Source: Candidatus Binatia bacterium (GTDB lineage Bacteria > Desulfobacterota > Binatia > HRBIN30 > BPIQ01). Taken from it: a DNA stretch of 64,000 nucleotides. A program made the translations under genes and the position numbers. Each line of letters opens with the position of its first letter. Within the stretch, counting starts at the first letter, position 1. Under the pieces are notes generated by a model, which worked only from the letters and a program-made list of their open reading frames with translations, had not been told where the DNA came from and did no database searches. The stretch lies in NCBI GenBank assembly GCA_026004195.1, contig BPIQ01000002.1:372001-436000 (forward strand). The letters are read 5' to 3'. Shown piece by piece: positions 55,456 through 62,949 of the stretch.

Positions 55456-56453
55456 AAGGACCCGGTCGGACCACTCTCGCCGGGCGCACCCTGGCTCACC
55501 TTTTTCGCGAGCTGCATCCCTTCGAGGTGCAGGCAGCGCTCCTGAAGGCGTGCAACTTGCGGTGTTCCTACTGCCGCTGCCCGGAGCTGCGAACCTCGCT
55601 TCTCGACACCGCGCAGTGGTTCGAGGTGATCCGCGGCCTTCGCAAGCTCGGCACGTTGCGCATCAAATTCCAGGGAGGCGAGCCGACGCTGCGCGCGGAC
55701 TTTCGCGAACTCTCGAGGGAAACGAAAAGGCTCGGGATGCGCGCCGCCGTCGTGACCAACGGCATCCCCATCTCACGGGACCCGAGCCTCCTCGACTTCC
55801 TCGACGAGGTCGTCGTGAGCCTCGATTCGACCGATGCCGAGCGCAACGACCGCTTCCGTGCACCGGGATCCCATCGGGGGGCGACCCGGACGATCGAGCT
55901 CGCCCGCGAGCGCGGGCTTCGAACCGCCGTGAACATGGTCGTCACACGGGAGAACTTCGACGAGGTCCCCTCGATGCTCGAGTTCTGCGAGGCCCGGGGC
56001 GTCCTCTTCCATGCGCAGCCCGTGGGCTTCGACCTCTCGTCCTACGACCCGAGCGCCAGGCAGTTCGCGCTCACGGACGAAGAGATCCGCGAGCTCTCGC
56101 GCCGACTCGCCGAGTGGAAACGCGAGAGAAGAGGAATACTTTTTTCGGCGCACGCCTACGAACGAGCGAGCCGGTGGGGGGACTTCTCGCAGCAGAACTT
56201 GCTGCGAGAAGAGGAGTCGCGCTGCATGGCGGGACGATTCTACGTCCACATCGAGCCGAACGGCGATGTCCATCCCTGCTCGTGCATCCAGGGTTTCCGG
56301 CCGAAGAACGTCGTGCGCGACGGTCTCGAAGAAGCCCTGCGGCACGCCCGCCACCACCACTGCGCCGACTGTCCCCACGTCTACCTGAACGAACGAAAGC
56401 TACTGTTCTCGTTCCGCCCCGGCGTCGTCTGGAAACAGCTCGCTGGACTCTAG
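55452..56453 (+). CDS. Radical SAM/SPASM-type protein coupled to the glycosyltransferase
   Basis: A 333-residue radical SAM enzyme. Cluster motif KACNLRCSYCRC near residues 38-48, then the IKFQGGEPTLR glycine-rich SAM segment and VVTNGIPIS. The C-terminal region has cysteines in RCMAGRFYVHIEPNGDVHPC, SCIQG and HCADCPHVY, matching a SPASM-type auxiliary cluster domain. SPASM enzymes modify peptides or sugar/cyclitol substrates; with the coupled GT2, a modified glycan or glycopeptide is possible. No precursor peptide was seen. GTG 55452. Confidence 0.82.
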   Translation: MKGPGRTTLAGRTLAHLFRELHPFEVQAALLKACNLRCSYCRCPELRTSLLDTAQWFEVIRGLRKLGTLRIKFQGGEPTLRADFRELSRETKRLGMRAAVVTNGIPISRDPSLLDFLDEVVVSLDSTDAERNDRFRAPGSHRGATRTIELARERGLRTAVNMVVTRENFDEVPSMLEFCEARGVLFHAQPVGFDLSSYDPSARQFALTDEEIRELSRRLAEWKRERRGILFSAHAYERASRWGDFSQQNLLREEESRCMAGRFYVHIEPNGDVHPCSCIQGFRPKNVVRDGLEEALRHARHHHCADCPHVYLNERKLLFSFRPGVVWKQLAGL

Positions 56454-56660
56454 CCCTCACTGGCACGGCGCCCGTGGCCGGGCAGGACGCCCCGTGCTTT
56501 CGGCCGACCCTGGCTCGCAAGCGTTCGCGCGGAGCGACCGAGCGGAGGCACACGAAGTTCGTGGCGTCCTCGCGACGGCTCCTGCCATCGACGGCTCCGG
56601 TCGAGACGGAACGTGACCCTCCAGACGAAGGCGCCAGGCCGCGTTCATTCTCCCCCACCC

Positions 56661-57173
56661 TCGGACGCGACGGAGCGCGTCCCTCCGGGTGGGAGGCGTT
56701 CGCGCCTGGCAAGGTCGTTCGTCGCCGACGCGGCGGAAAACGCCCGTACGCGGCCTCCGTTTCACGCGTGGGGAATCGGAGGGCCACGCTCTGTCGTGGC
56801 CGTGTGCGTGAATCATACCGGCGATCATCGGCGACGTCCGACCGGCCGCCCCCCCGGACGCGACGGAGCGCGTCCCTCCGGGTGGGAGGCGTTCGCGCCT
56901 CGCAAGGTCGTTCGTCGCCGACGCGACGGAAAACGCCCCGTACGCGGCCTCCGTTTCGCGCGGGGGAATCGGAGGGCCACGCTCTGTCGTGGCCGTGTGC
57001 GTGAATCATACCGGCGATCATCGGCGACGTCCGACCGGCCGCCCCCCCCCGGACGCGACGGAGCGCGTCCCTCCGGGTGGCCGTGGTCGCGATGCCGGGG
57101 ACGTCGATGGTCGAACACGAACGGCCGCATTCATTACCTCCCACCCCGGACGCGACGGAGCGCGTCCCTCCGG
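56661..57173. repeat. Palindromic repeat array D
   Basis: R1 palindromes at 56663, 56856, 57051 and 57148 (spacing 193, 195, 97) alternate with R2 at 56782 and 56975. The spacers repeat (TCGCCGACGCGGCGGAAAAC type) and match those of array E. The 5' flank (56454-56660) has no gene. The array ends about 55 bp before the mntA promoter. Confidence 0.87.
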
Positions 57174-57228
57174 ATGCGTCGGTGTCACCCAGGGAACGCC
57201 GCGCCGGCGCTTTGCCCCGAATCCGTGC

Positions 57229-57234
57229 TAGAAT
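57229..57234 (+). promoter_or_regulatory. Extended -10 promoter of mntA-hepT (predicted leaderless)
   Basis: TGC-TAGAAT: a TG extended element followed by a 5-of-6 -10 box, then 8 nt to ATG 57243. No good -35 and no Shine-Dalgarno. Confidence 0.52.
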
Positions 57235-57242
57235 GCGCCGTG

Positions 57243-57653
57243 ATGGGAGACCCGACTCCTCGGAAAATCGAGCCCCTTGCCCGGAAGCACGGAATTCTGC
57301 TCCTCCTTCGCTTCGGCTCTACGGTCACGGGAAAAACGCACTCTCGAAGCGACGTGGACCTTGCGGTGTTGCTCTCCCGTGTCCCGGACTCCCTCGGCGC
57401 TTACACGGAGCTCCTCGAAGACCTCCAGGGCCTCTTCCCGCACCGAGAAGTCGACGTGGCCATCTTGAACCGGGCCGACCCGCTCTTCCTGCGGAAAATC
57501 ACGGAGGCCTGCGAGCTTCTCTACGGGTCTCCCCGCGAGCTGCAACGCTTCAAAATCTACGCGTTCAAAAGGTACCAGGACTACCGCAGGTACCTCGACA
57601 TGGAACGCCGTTACGTCGAGCGCGGTCTCGGCCGAGGGACCGACCCGCCATGA
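57243..57653 (+). CDS. mntA: MntA-type nucleotidyltransferase antitoxin
   Basis: A 136-residue minimal nucleotidyltransferase. The active-site pattern is RFGSTVTGKTHSRSDVDLAV (GS plus DxD) with the third acidic residue in REVDVAIL. MntA AMPylates a tyrosine on its HEPN partner to neutralise it. It overlaps hepT as ATGA. The C-terminal half is helical (YAFKRYQDYRRYLDMERRYV). Confidence 0.9.
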   Translation: MGDPTPRKIEPLARKHGILLLLRFGSTVTGKTHSRSDVDLAVLLSRVPDSLGAYTELLEDLQGLFPHREVDVAILNRADPLFLRKITEACELLYGSPRELQRFKIYAFKRYQDYRRYLDMERRYVERGLGRGTDPP

Positions 57654-58081
57654 TGGACCGAGAACTGGTCACGCGGAAGATGGCTCTGATCATGGCCGAC
57701 TTGCGGGCGCTCGAACGCCTGGCTCACCACACCAAGGAACAATACCTGAAAGACCCGACGGACGAGGTCCTGGCGGAGCGATACCTCGAGCGAATCGTCG
57801 GCCGAATGATCGACATCAACTACCACGTAATCACGGAGACCGGACATCCCCCACCGAAAGACTACTTCGACTCCTTCGTCCGACTGGGTCGCATCGGCGT
57901 TTTGCCCCCCGAATTCGCGAAACGAATCGCGGCGAGTGCGGGCCTTCGGAATCGCCTGGTCCACGAGTACGACGAAATCGACCCCGAACGGGTCTACGAG
58001 GCACTGCAGGCAGCCGTCCGAGACGTACCCACGTACCTCAGGCACGTGGACGAGTTTCTCGAAAAAACCCCCGAGCCGTGA
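57650..58081 (+). CDS. hepT: HepT-type HEPN ribonuclease toxin
   Basis: A 143-residue all-helical HEPN (DUF86) protein. The catalytic RX4HXY motif is complete as RNRLVHEY (Arg100, His105, Tyr107); Tyr107 is the expected AMPylation target of MntA. Family features LERIVGRMIDINYHVI and GHPPPKDYFDSFVRLG are present. A defence or stress-type toxin-antitoxin pair with the preceding gene. Confidence 0.92.
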   Translation: MMDRELVTRKMALIMADLRALERLAHHTKEQYLKDPTDEVLAERYLERIVGRMIDINYHVITETGHPPPKDYFDSFVRLGRIGVLPPEFAKRIAASAGLRNRLVHEYDEIDPERVYEALQAAVRDVPTYLRHVDEFLEKTPEP

Positions 58082-58107
58082 GGGCCACCATCGGACCCGG
58101 TGCCGCA

Positions 58108-58131
58108 CGAGCGCTCCGTCGCGTCGGGGGG
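58108..58131 (-). repeat. Single degenerate R1 palindrome
   Basis: GCGCTCCGTCGCGTCGGGGG lies in reverse orientation to the array R1 copies, with stem mismatches. It sits in the 296-bp gene-free gap between hepT and the DUF1232 gene; I see nothing else in that gap. Confidence 0.5.
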
Positions 58132-58342
58132 CGGAGGTTCGTAGAGAGCGCGATTGCACCGGCGACAGAGCGTCGAACTTGCAGGCCGGAGAATCGGACT
58201 CGGCTCCTTTCGCCGCGCGCCGCGCGGGATGACCGCGGGCGACGTTTTCGATGCACTGCAGTACCCCCGGGGCGACCGCCGGGCAGTCGCCAGGGCCACG
58301 GCGCATAACGGGTGGCCCGCCGCGTCGCCGAAGAGGAACTCC

Positions 58343-58371
58343 TGGCCAGCGGAAGGGTCGCGGGTTAGTAT
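58343..58371 (+). promoter_or_regulatory. Promoter of the DUF1232 gene (predicted leaderless)
   Basis: TGGCCA (58343-58348), 17-nt spacer, TAGTAT (58366-58371), then 6 nt to ATG 58378. Confidence 0.42.
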
Positions 58372-58377
58372 GGGGCC

Positions 58378-58788
58378 ATGCCAACCAGCGGTCTCCATTC
58401 CTCTCTCCCGTCCGTCCTGGAAAACCACCGGAAGAAACTCGAGGCGACGGCCCGCTCGATCGACGAACGCTTCGAGGAAATCCAGCGCCATGCCCGCCGC
58501 GTCTCCCCCCGCCGCTTCCGGCAGTTCCTTTCGCGGCTTCGCCTGGCTGCGGAGTTGCTGCTCGACTTAAAGCGCGGGGAGTACCGAAAGCTCCCCTGGG
58601 CTACGGCGAGCGCTCTCGGTCTGGCTCTCGCCTACTTTCTCCTTCCAGCCGACTTCATCCCCGACTTCGTGCCCTTCTCGGGCTTCGTCGACGACGCTCT
58701 GGTCCTCGGGCTCGTCTTCGCCGGTGCCGAAGCCGACCTGAGAGCTTACTGCCGGCACCGCGGACTCGACGAAAGCGAGTACTTCTAG
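58378..58788 (+). CDS. YkvA/DUF1232 family membrane protein
   Basis: A 136-residue protein with a helical N-terminal half and the DUF1232 membrane segment ALAYFLLPADFIPDFVPFSG and FVDDALVLGLVF. The LLPxDxIPDxxPxxGxxDD pattern is diagnostic. The function is unknown; it is widespread in bacteria. Confidence 0.88.
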   Translation: MPTSGLHSSLPSVLENHRKKLEATARSIDERFEEIQRHARRVSPRRFRQFLSRLRLAAELLLDLKRGEYRKLPWATASALGLALAYFLLPADFIPDFVPFSGFVDDALVLGLVFAGAEADLRAYCRHRGLDESEYF

Positions 58789-58967
58789 CGGGCTGGTCGC
58801 GACGAGCACCTTTTTGCGTGTGACGGGGGAACACCCGCTCCGGTGTCGAGAGCGGTGTCAACATCCCGGCGGGCTACGGGCAGGTCCCGAATGCCGGGAT
58901 ACGAAAGCACGTGTTCGTCGGACTTCGATTTGCCCGAAAGACGCGGCCCGCGTTAAGGAGTCGAACG

Positions 58968-59351
58968 ATGGGGGTTTTTCGCGTCGCCTGTGAGATCGTC
59001 AATCCCCGGCAACCGCGCCGGACCGTCCGGATTCCGGCGGCGCTGGTCGACTCCGGGTCGGAATTTACGTGGATTCCAGCCGAGGCACTCGCGCGTATCG
59101 GCATCCCCGTGGCGAAAAAAGACCAGGCTTTCGTTCTCGCCAACGGGCAAGTGGTGACCCGTCCCGTGGGCTATGCGATCATTCGGGCGGCCGGGTTCGA
59201 GACCGTGGACGAAGTCGTTTTCGCCGAGCCCGGAGACTTGACGCTCCTGGGAGCGCGGACACTGGACGGCTTCGGAGCCAGGGTGGATGCGCACAAGAGG
59301 CGGCTCGTCGCTTCGGGGCCACACCTGGCCGCCGGTCCGCACCGGGAATAG
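58968..59351 (+). CDS. Retropepsin-like (clan AA) aspartic protease family protein
   Basis: A 127-residue single-domain protein. ALVDSGSEFTWIPAEAL contains the DSG(S) active-site triad of retropepsin-like folds. GFETVDEVVFAEPGDLTLLG and the LGARTLDGFGARVD flap/strand pattern complete the fold. Active enzymes are dimers. ATG 58968 follows TAAGGAG 8 nt upstream and excludes a longer start. It could also be a non-catalytic paralog. Confidence 0.8.
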   Translation: MGVFRVACEIVNPRQPRRTVRIPAALVDSGSEFTWIPAEALARIGIPVAKKDQAFVLANGQVVTRPVGYAIIRAAGFETVDEVVFAEPGDLTLLGARTLDGFGARVDAHKRRLVASGPHLAAGPHRE

Positions 59352-59513
59352 AGGGACAAGGCGGCACTCGACAACCCGGGACGGGCACCGGTCGGGCTCA
59401 CCTCCGGTCCCGCGGTACGCCGAGAGGGACCGTCGCTTACGACGAGCACACGCAGGTCGCCCCCCGGTCCGCACCTGCGCCGCCAGGGGCGGCCCGTGAG
59501 GTTCTGCGTCCCC

Positions 59514-59825
59514 TCAATCGTCCCCCTCGAGATAGTCGGCGAGCAGGCCGCGGCTGTGCTCGTCCTCGTGGCAGTAGACGCAGAGGTTCTCCCAGTTGCT
59601 CCCGTCCGGCGGGTTGTTGTTGTGGTTTCCGTCCCTGTGGTGGACGGTGAGCAGGTGGACGTTCGTGGCGTCGAACTCCCGGCCGCACTTGGCGCAAATC
59701 CACCCGTGGATGGCGAGCGACCGTTCCCTGTAGCTTTCCTGCCGCGCCCGGCGCGCCTCGCGGATGACGCTTTCTACGTCGACGGGACGCTTTCGTTTCG
59801 ATCTCGGACGAAAACTCCAGGGCAT
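59514..59825 (-). CDS. HNH nuclease, YajD-like
   Basis: A 103-residue HNH-family protein. The beta-beta-alpha-metal core is LLTVHHRDGNHNNNPPDGSN with Asn and His, flanked by zinc cysteine pairs CAKCG and CVYCH and the trailing HEDEHSR. The basic N-terminus (PRSKRKRP) fits DNA binding. YajD-like HNH proteins are small and of unknown role. It lies beside repeat array E and could be involved in DNA breaks there; that is speculation. Confidence 0.85.
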   Translation of the reverse strand: MPWSFRPRSKRKRPVDVESVIREARRARQESYRERSLAIHGWICAKCGREFDATNVHLLTVHHRDGNHNNNPPDGSNWENLCVYCHEDEHSRGLLADYLEGDD

Positions 59826-59922
59826 GGAAGCTAGCCTCGCTCTCGTGTGTTCACGACTTCCTCTCTTATACCGCGATCTGCACCTCTCGTTGAGAGAGAG
59901 CGACCGAGGCGCACGAAGCCCC

Positions 59923-60436
59923 CCGGACGCGACGGAGCGCGTCCCTCCGGGTGGGAGGCGTTCGCGCCTGGCAAGGTCGTTCGTCGCCGACGCGGCGGAA
60001 AACGCCCGTACGCGGCCTCCGTTTCGCGCGGGGGAATCGGAGGGCCACGCTCTGTCGTGGCCGTGTGCGTGAATCATACCGGCGATCATCGGCGACGTCC
60101 GACCGGCCTCCGCCCCCCGGACGCGACGGAGCGCGTCCCTCCGGGTGGAACGCGTTCGCGCCTGGCAAGGTCGTTCGTCGCCGACGCGGCGGAAAACGCC
60201 CGTACGCGGCCTCCGTTTCGCGCGGGGGAATCGGAGGGCCACGCTCTGTCGTGGCCGTGTGCGTGAATCATACCGGCGATCATCGAGCGACGTCCGACCG
60301 GCCTCCGCCCCCCGGACGCGACGGAGCGCGTCCCTCCGGGTGGCCGTGTTCCTCGACGGCGCAACGTCGACCTGCCGATGCGAACCGACACGTTCGTTCC
60401 CCCGCCCCCCGGACGCGACGGAGCGCGGCCCTCCGA
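59923..60436. repeat. Palindromic repeat array E
   Basis: R1 palindromes at 59925, 60119, 60314 and 60411 (spacing 194, 195, 97) and R2 at 60043 and 60237. The architecture and spacers are the same as in array D. The last R1 has a changed arm (GCGCGGCC). No gene is supported in 59826-60529; a TGCTAGAGG sequence near 60480 may be the promoter of the next gene. Confidence 0.87.
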
Positions 60437-60529
60437 CCGCGTCCGCGTCGCCCGGGGATTTCCGCCGAGCGCCGTTTCCTGCTAGAGGGGAGGGGTCGCC
60501 CCCGGGGCGGTTCGGGCGGAGGAGTCGAG

Positions 60530-62392
60530 ATGGCAGGCAAGGCGGAAGGAAGGGGTTCAGGGCGAAGGGTTCGGGGCTTGCTGCTTTTCCTCGTTCTCTG
60601 CTCCTGCGGCGGAGGAGGTGGCGGGAGCGCGGAGTCGACCATCACCGTGAACGACCCCGACTTTCGGGGTGCTTCCGCGGACGGGCTTCTGAGCCTCTCC
60701 GAAGCCATCGAGCTCGCCACCGGGCGCCGCATTCTCGCCGACCTCACGTTGCCCGAACGCGAACAGATTCGGGGAACGCCGGGTCGGGGGAAGCGCGACG
60801 TCATCCGTTTTCAGGCAGGCCTCAGGTCCGTGCAACTCCGCAGGACCGACGAACCTTCGGGCTCCCTCCTTCCCCGTCTCGACGACCCCGGCGACTCCAT
60901 CGTGGGAAACGGGACCGTGCTCGACGCGAGGCTCATGGACGGGATACCGCAGCGGGGCGGCGACCCCTGGCCGCTCTTCACCGACACGTTTTTCGGAACG
61001 ACGGACGCGGCTCCGCTCCTGGTCGTGGACGCGAGCGACATCACGGTGCGGGGCCTCGTCGTCGAGAACTTCCCGGGACCCGCGATCCTGGTGCGGGGAG
61101 CGCGACAGAGGCAGAACGTCGAGATCGCGGACAACGTCGTCCGCGGGCCGGGACGGAACACCTCCGCCTCGGGCATCCTGGTCGTCGCGGGACCGAACCG
61201 AAGCGACTTCCGGCTTGCCGATGTCCGCATCACGGGCAACGTCCTCTCGCGGGTGTCGACGGGCATCCTCGCCGTCGCCGGCAGCAGCGTCGGCGCGGGC
61301 GGTGCGGCGCGCTTCAACGTCCTCGAGGGGGTCGACATTTCCGAGAACCGCTTCGAGGACGTGCTCCGGGGCGTCGTCGTCGCCGCGGCCCAGGCAGCGG
61401 CCGGCGGGCAAGCTTCCGACAACCGCCTCGTGGCCGTCACCGTTCGGTCGAACGAGTTTCTCGCCACGCTCGACGCGGGGATCCGCGGGGGAGCCTCGAT
61501 CCTTCTCGACGGCGGCGTCGCGGCAGCGAATTCGACCGAGCAGGTGCTCGTCCGCGACAACGCCTTCGACGGGAGCGCGGACCCCGGACGGGAGAACGTG
61601 GCGATGGCTTTTGTCACGACGCGCGTCGTGAGCCGGGGCGCTTCCGAGGAGGACCTCTTCCGCGAGATCCTGGTCGAGGAAAACGTCGTCGAGGGCTATG
61701 AGACCGGGGCCTTGTTCGCCGCGGCGGACGCCGACCGGTGCGGCGAAGGGTGCGACCTGACCGAGAACGTTCTCGAGAACGTCGATCTCCGCGGGAACGC
61801 CTGGCGAAGCACCGGCACCGGAGTGCTCGTGACGGCGGCGCGCTCGAGCGAAGCCGCGGCCCTCGTCCGCGAGAACCTCGTGCGGCGTGTCCGCCTCGAA
61901 GGCGAGCGAGTCGAATCGTCGGCGACGGGGCTTCTCGCGACCGCTTGTTTCTCCCGGGGTCTCGAGCCCGGAGCGGGCGTCCTCGGCGGAACGCTCGACT
62001 TCCCGGGCCGTGGCCGTGCGGGCCAGCTTCGCGGCAACGACCTCCTCGACGTCGAGTTTCGCGACGGCGTGGTCGAAGGCGAGACTCCGGTGATGCTCCA
62101 CGGCGGGCTCGCCGTGGACACGGACGACGACGTGGCCGACTGCACCCACACGAAAGTCCGAATCCGGCGGAGCGAGCTCGTGTCGGCGGGGCCGGAGCTC
62201 CTGCTCGTCGGAGGGCGCGTCGTCGGTGGCGGCAGCGTGCGGCAGTGCGTCTTGCGGGACGTGGAATCGCGGGAAAACCGCACCGATCGGGGCACGAGCG
62301 TAGCCCTTTCCATCCTCGATCAGGCCGCCGAGGACGGCGCCCCTCCGGACAGCGTCCGCGACAACTTCGTCGACGACGTGCGCCGGAACTGA
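60530..62392 (+). CDS. Predicted lipoprotein with right-handed beta-helix repeats
   Basis: A 620-residue exported protein. The signal ends in a lipobox-like LCSC (lipid Cys26) and a Gly-rich tail. The rest has many beta-helix coils of about 25-35 residues with Asn/Val ladders (VEIADNVVRGPGRN, VRITGNVLSRVSTG, ILVEENVVEGYETG, VDLRGNAWRSTGTG). The fold resembles pectate-lyase-type helices, but no catalytic site was recognised. GGAGGAG lies before ATG 60530. It probably sits on the outer membrane or cell surface. Confidence 0.75.
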   Translation: MAGKAEGRGSGRRVRGLLLFLVLCSCGGGGGGSAESTITVNDPDFRGASADGLLSLSEAIELATGRRILADLTLPEREQIRGTPGRGKRDVIRFQAGLRSVQLRRTDEPSGSLLPRLDDPGDSIVGNGTVLDARLMDGIPQRGGDPWPLFTDTFFGTTDAAPLLVVDASDITVRGLVVENFPGPAILVRGARQRQNVEIADNVVRGPGRNTSASGILVVAGPNRSDFRLADVRITGNVLSRVSTGILAVAGSSVGAGGAARFNVLEGVDISENRFEDVLRGVVVAAAQAAAGGQASDNRLVAVTVRSNEFLATLDAGIRGGASILLDGGVAAANSTEQVLVRDNAFDGSADPGRENVAMAFVTTRVVSRGASEEDLFREILVEENVVEGYETGALFAAADADRCGEGCDLTENVLENVDLRGNAWRSTGTGVLVTAARSSEAAALVRENLVRRVRLEGERVESSATGLLATACFSRGLEPGAGVLGGTLDFPGRGRAGQLRGNDLLDVEFRDGVVEGETPVMLHGGLAVDTDDDVADCTHTKVRIRRSELVSAGPELLLVGGRVVGGGSVRQCVLRDVESRENRTDRGTSVALSILDQAAEDGAPPDSVRDNFVDDVRRN

Positions 62393-62393
62393 C

Positions 62394-62867
62394 TCACTCG
62401 GGGTCGGCAAGATCGGGCCGGAATTCGGGATGGGCCGCGAGCCAGGCCGCGGCTCCTTTCTGCGACTCTTCGTTTTTCTTGTTGATGAAGCGGTAGATCG
62501 GGCCTTCGAACACCCTCAGAAGAGGATTTCGTATATGGAAAGACTCCCGGAAGCGGAGTCGCGTCCGGTTCGGCCCGATGGGTTCCAGCTCCACGGACCC
62601 GCTGAGCCCCGTCCGCAGCATGACGTAGTCGTACCCTCGGTTCGGGCGAACGTTTTTCACGAGCTCGTACGACTCGCCGCGGAGCCCGAACGGCAACGGG
62701 TAGACGACCTTGCGCAAGAGACCGTTTCCGTTTTCGTCGCCCGGCCAGACGATCTCCACGTCGAGAACGGAAGGGGCGAACTCCTTCCAGAGGTGGTAGC
62801 TCTGGAAAAGGGCCCAGATTCGCGCGGCCGAGAACGGCATTTCCATTTCGAACTCGTGGTGGCGCAT
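62394..62867 (-). CDS. SRPBCC (START/Bet v1-like) family protein
   Basis: A 157-residue protein of the polyketide-cyclase/ligand-binding SRPBCC fold: HHEFEMEMPFSAARIWALFQ, LWKEFAPSVLDVEIVWPG, then SVELEPIGPNRTRLRF and a C-terminal helix (INKKNEESQKGAAAWL). It binds a hydrophobic ligand in a central pocket; the ligand is unknown. It converges with the beta-helix gene (2 bp apart) and diverges from the outer-membrane gene. Confidence 0.82.
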   Translation of the reverse strand: MRHHEFEMEMPFSAARIWALFQSYHLWKEFAPSVLDVEIVWPGDENGNGLLRKVVYPLPFGLRGESYELVKNVRPNRGYDYVMLRTGLSGSVELEPIGPNRTRLRFRESFHIRNPLLRVFEGPIYRFINKKNEESQKGAAAWLAAHPEFRPDLADPE

Positions 62868-62949
62868 AACCGAGACCTTCCGTAGCAGCCGCTCGCTTTT
62901 CCCGTCAACGGGCCTTGCCCGGCAGGGACGAGCTTGCTAGCTCGCGCGC

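Noticed and set aside
62868-62949. Promoter for the SRPBCC gene (TTGACG with a weak TACGGA)
   Set aside because: The -10 matches only 3 of 6 positions; not strong enough to list.
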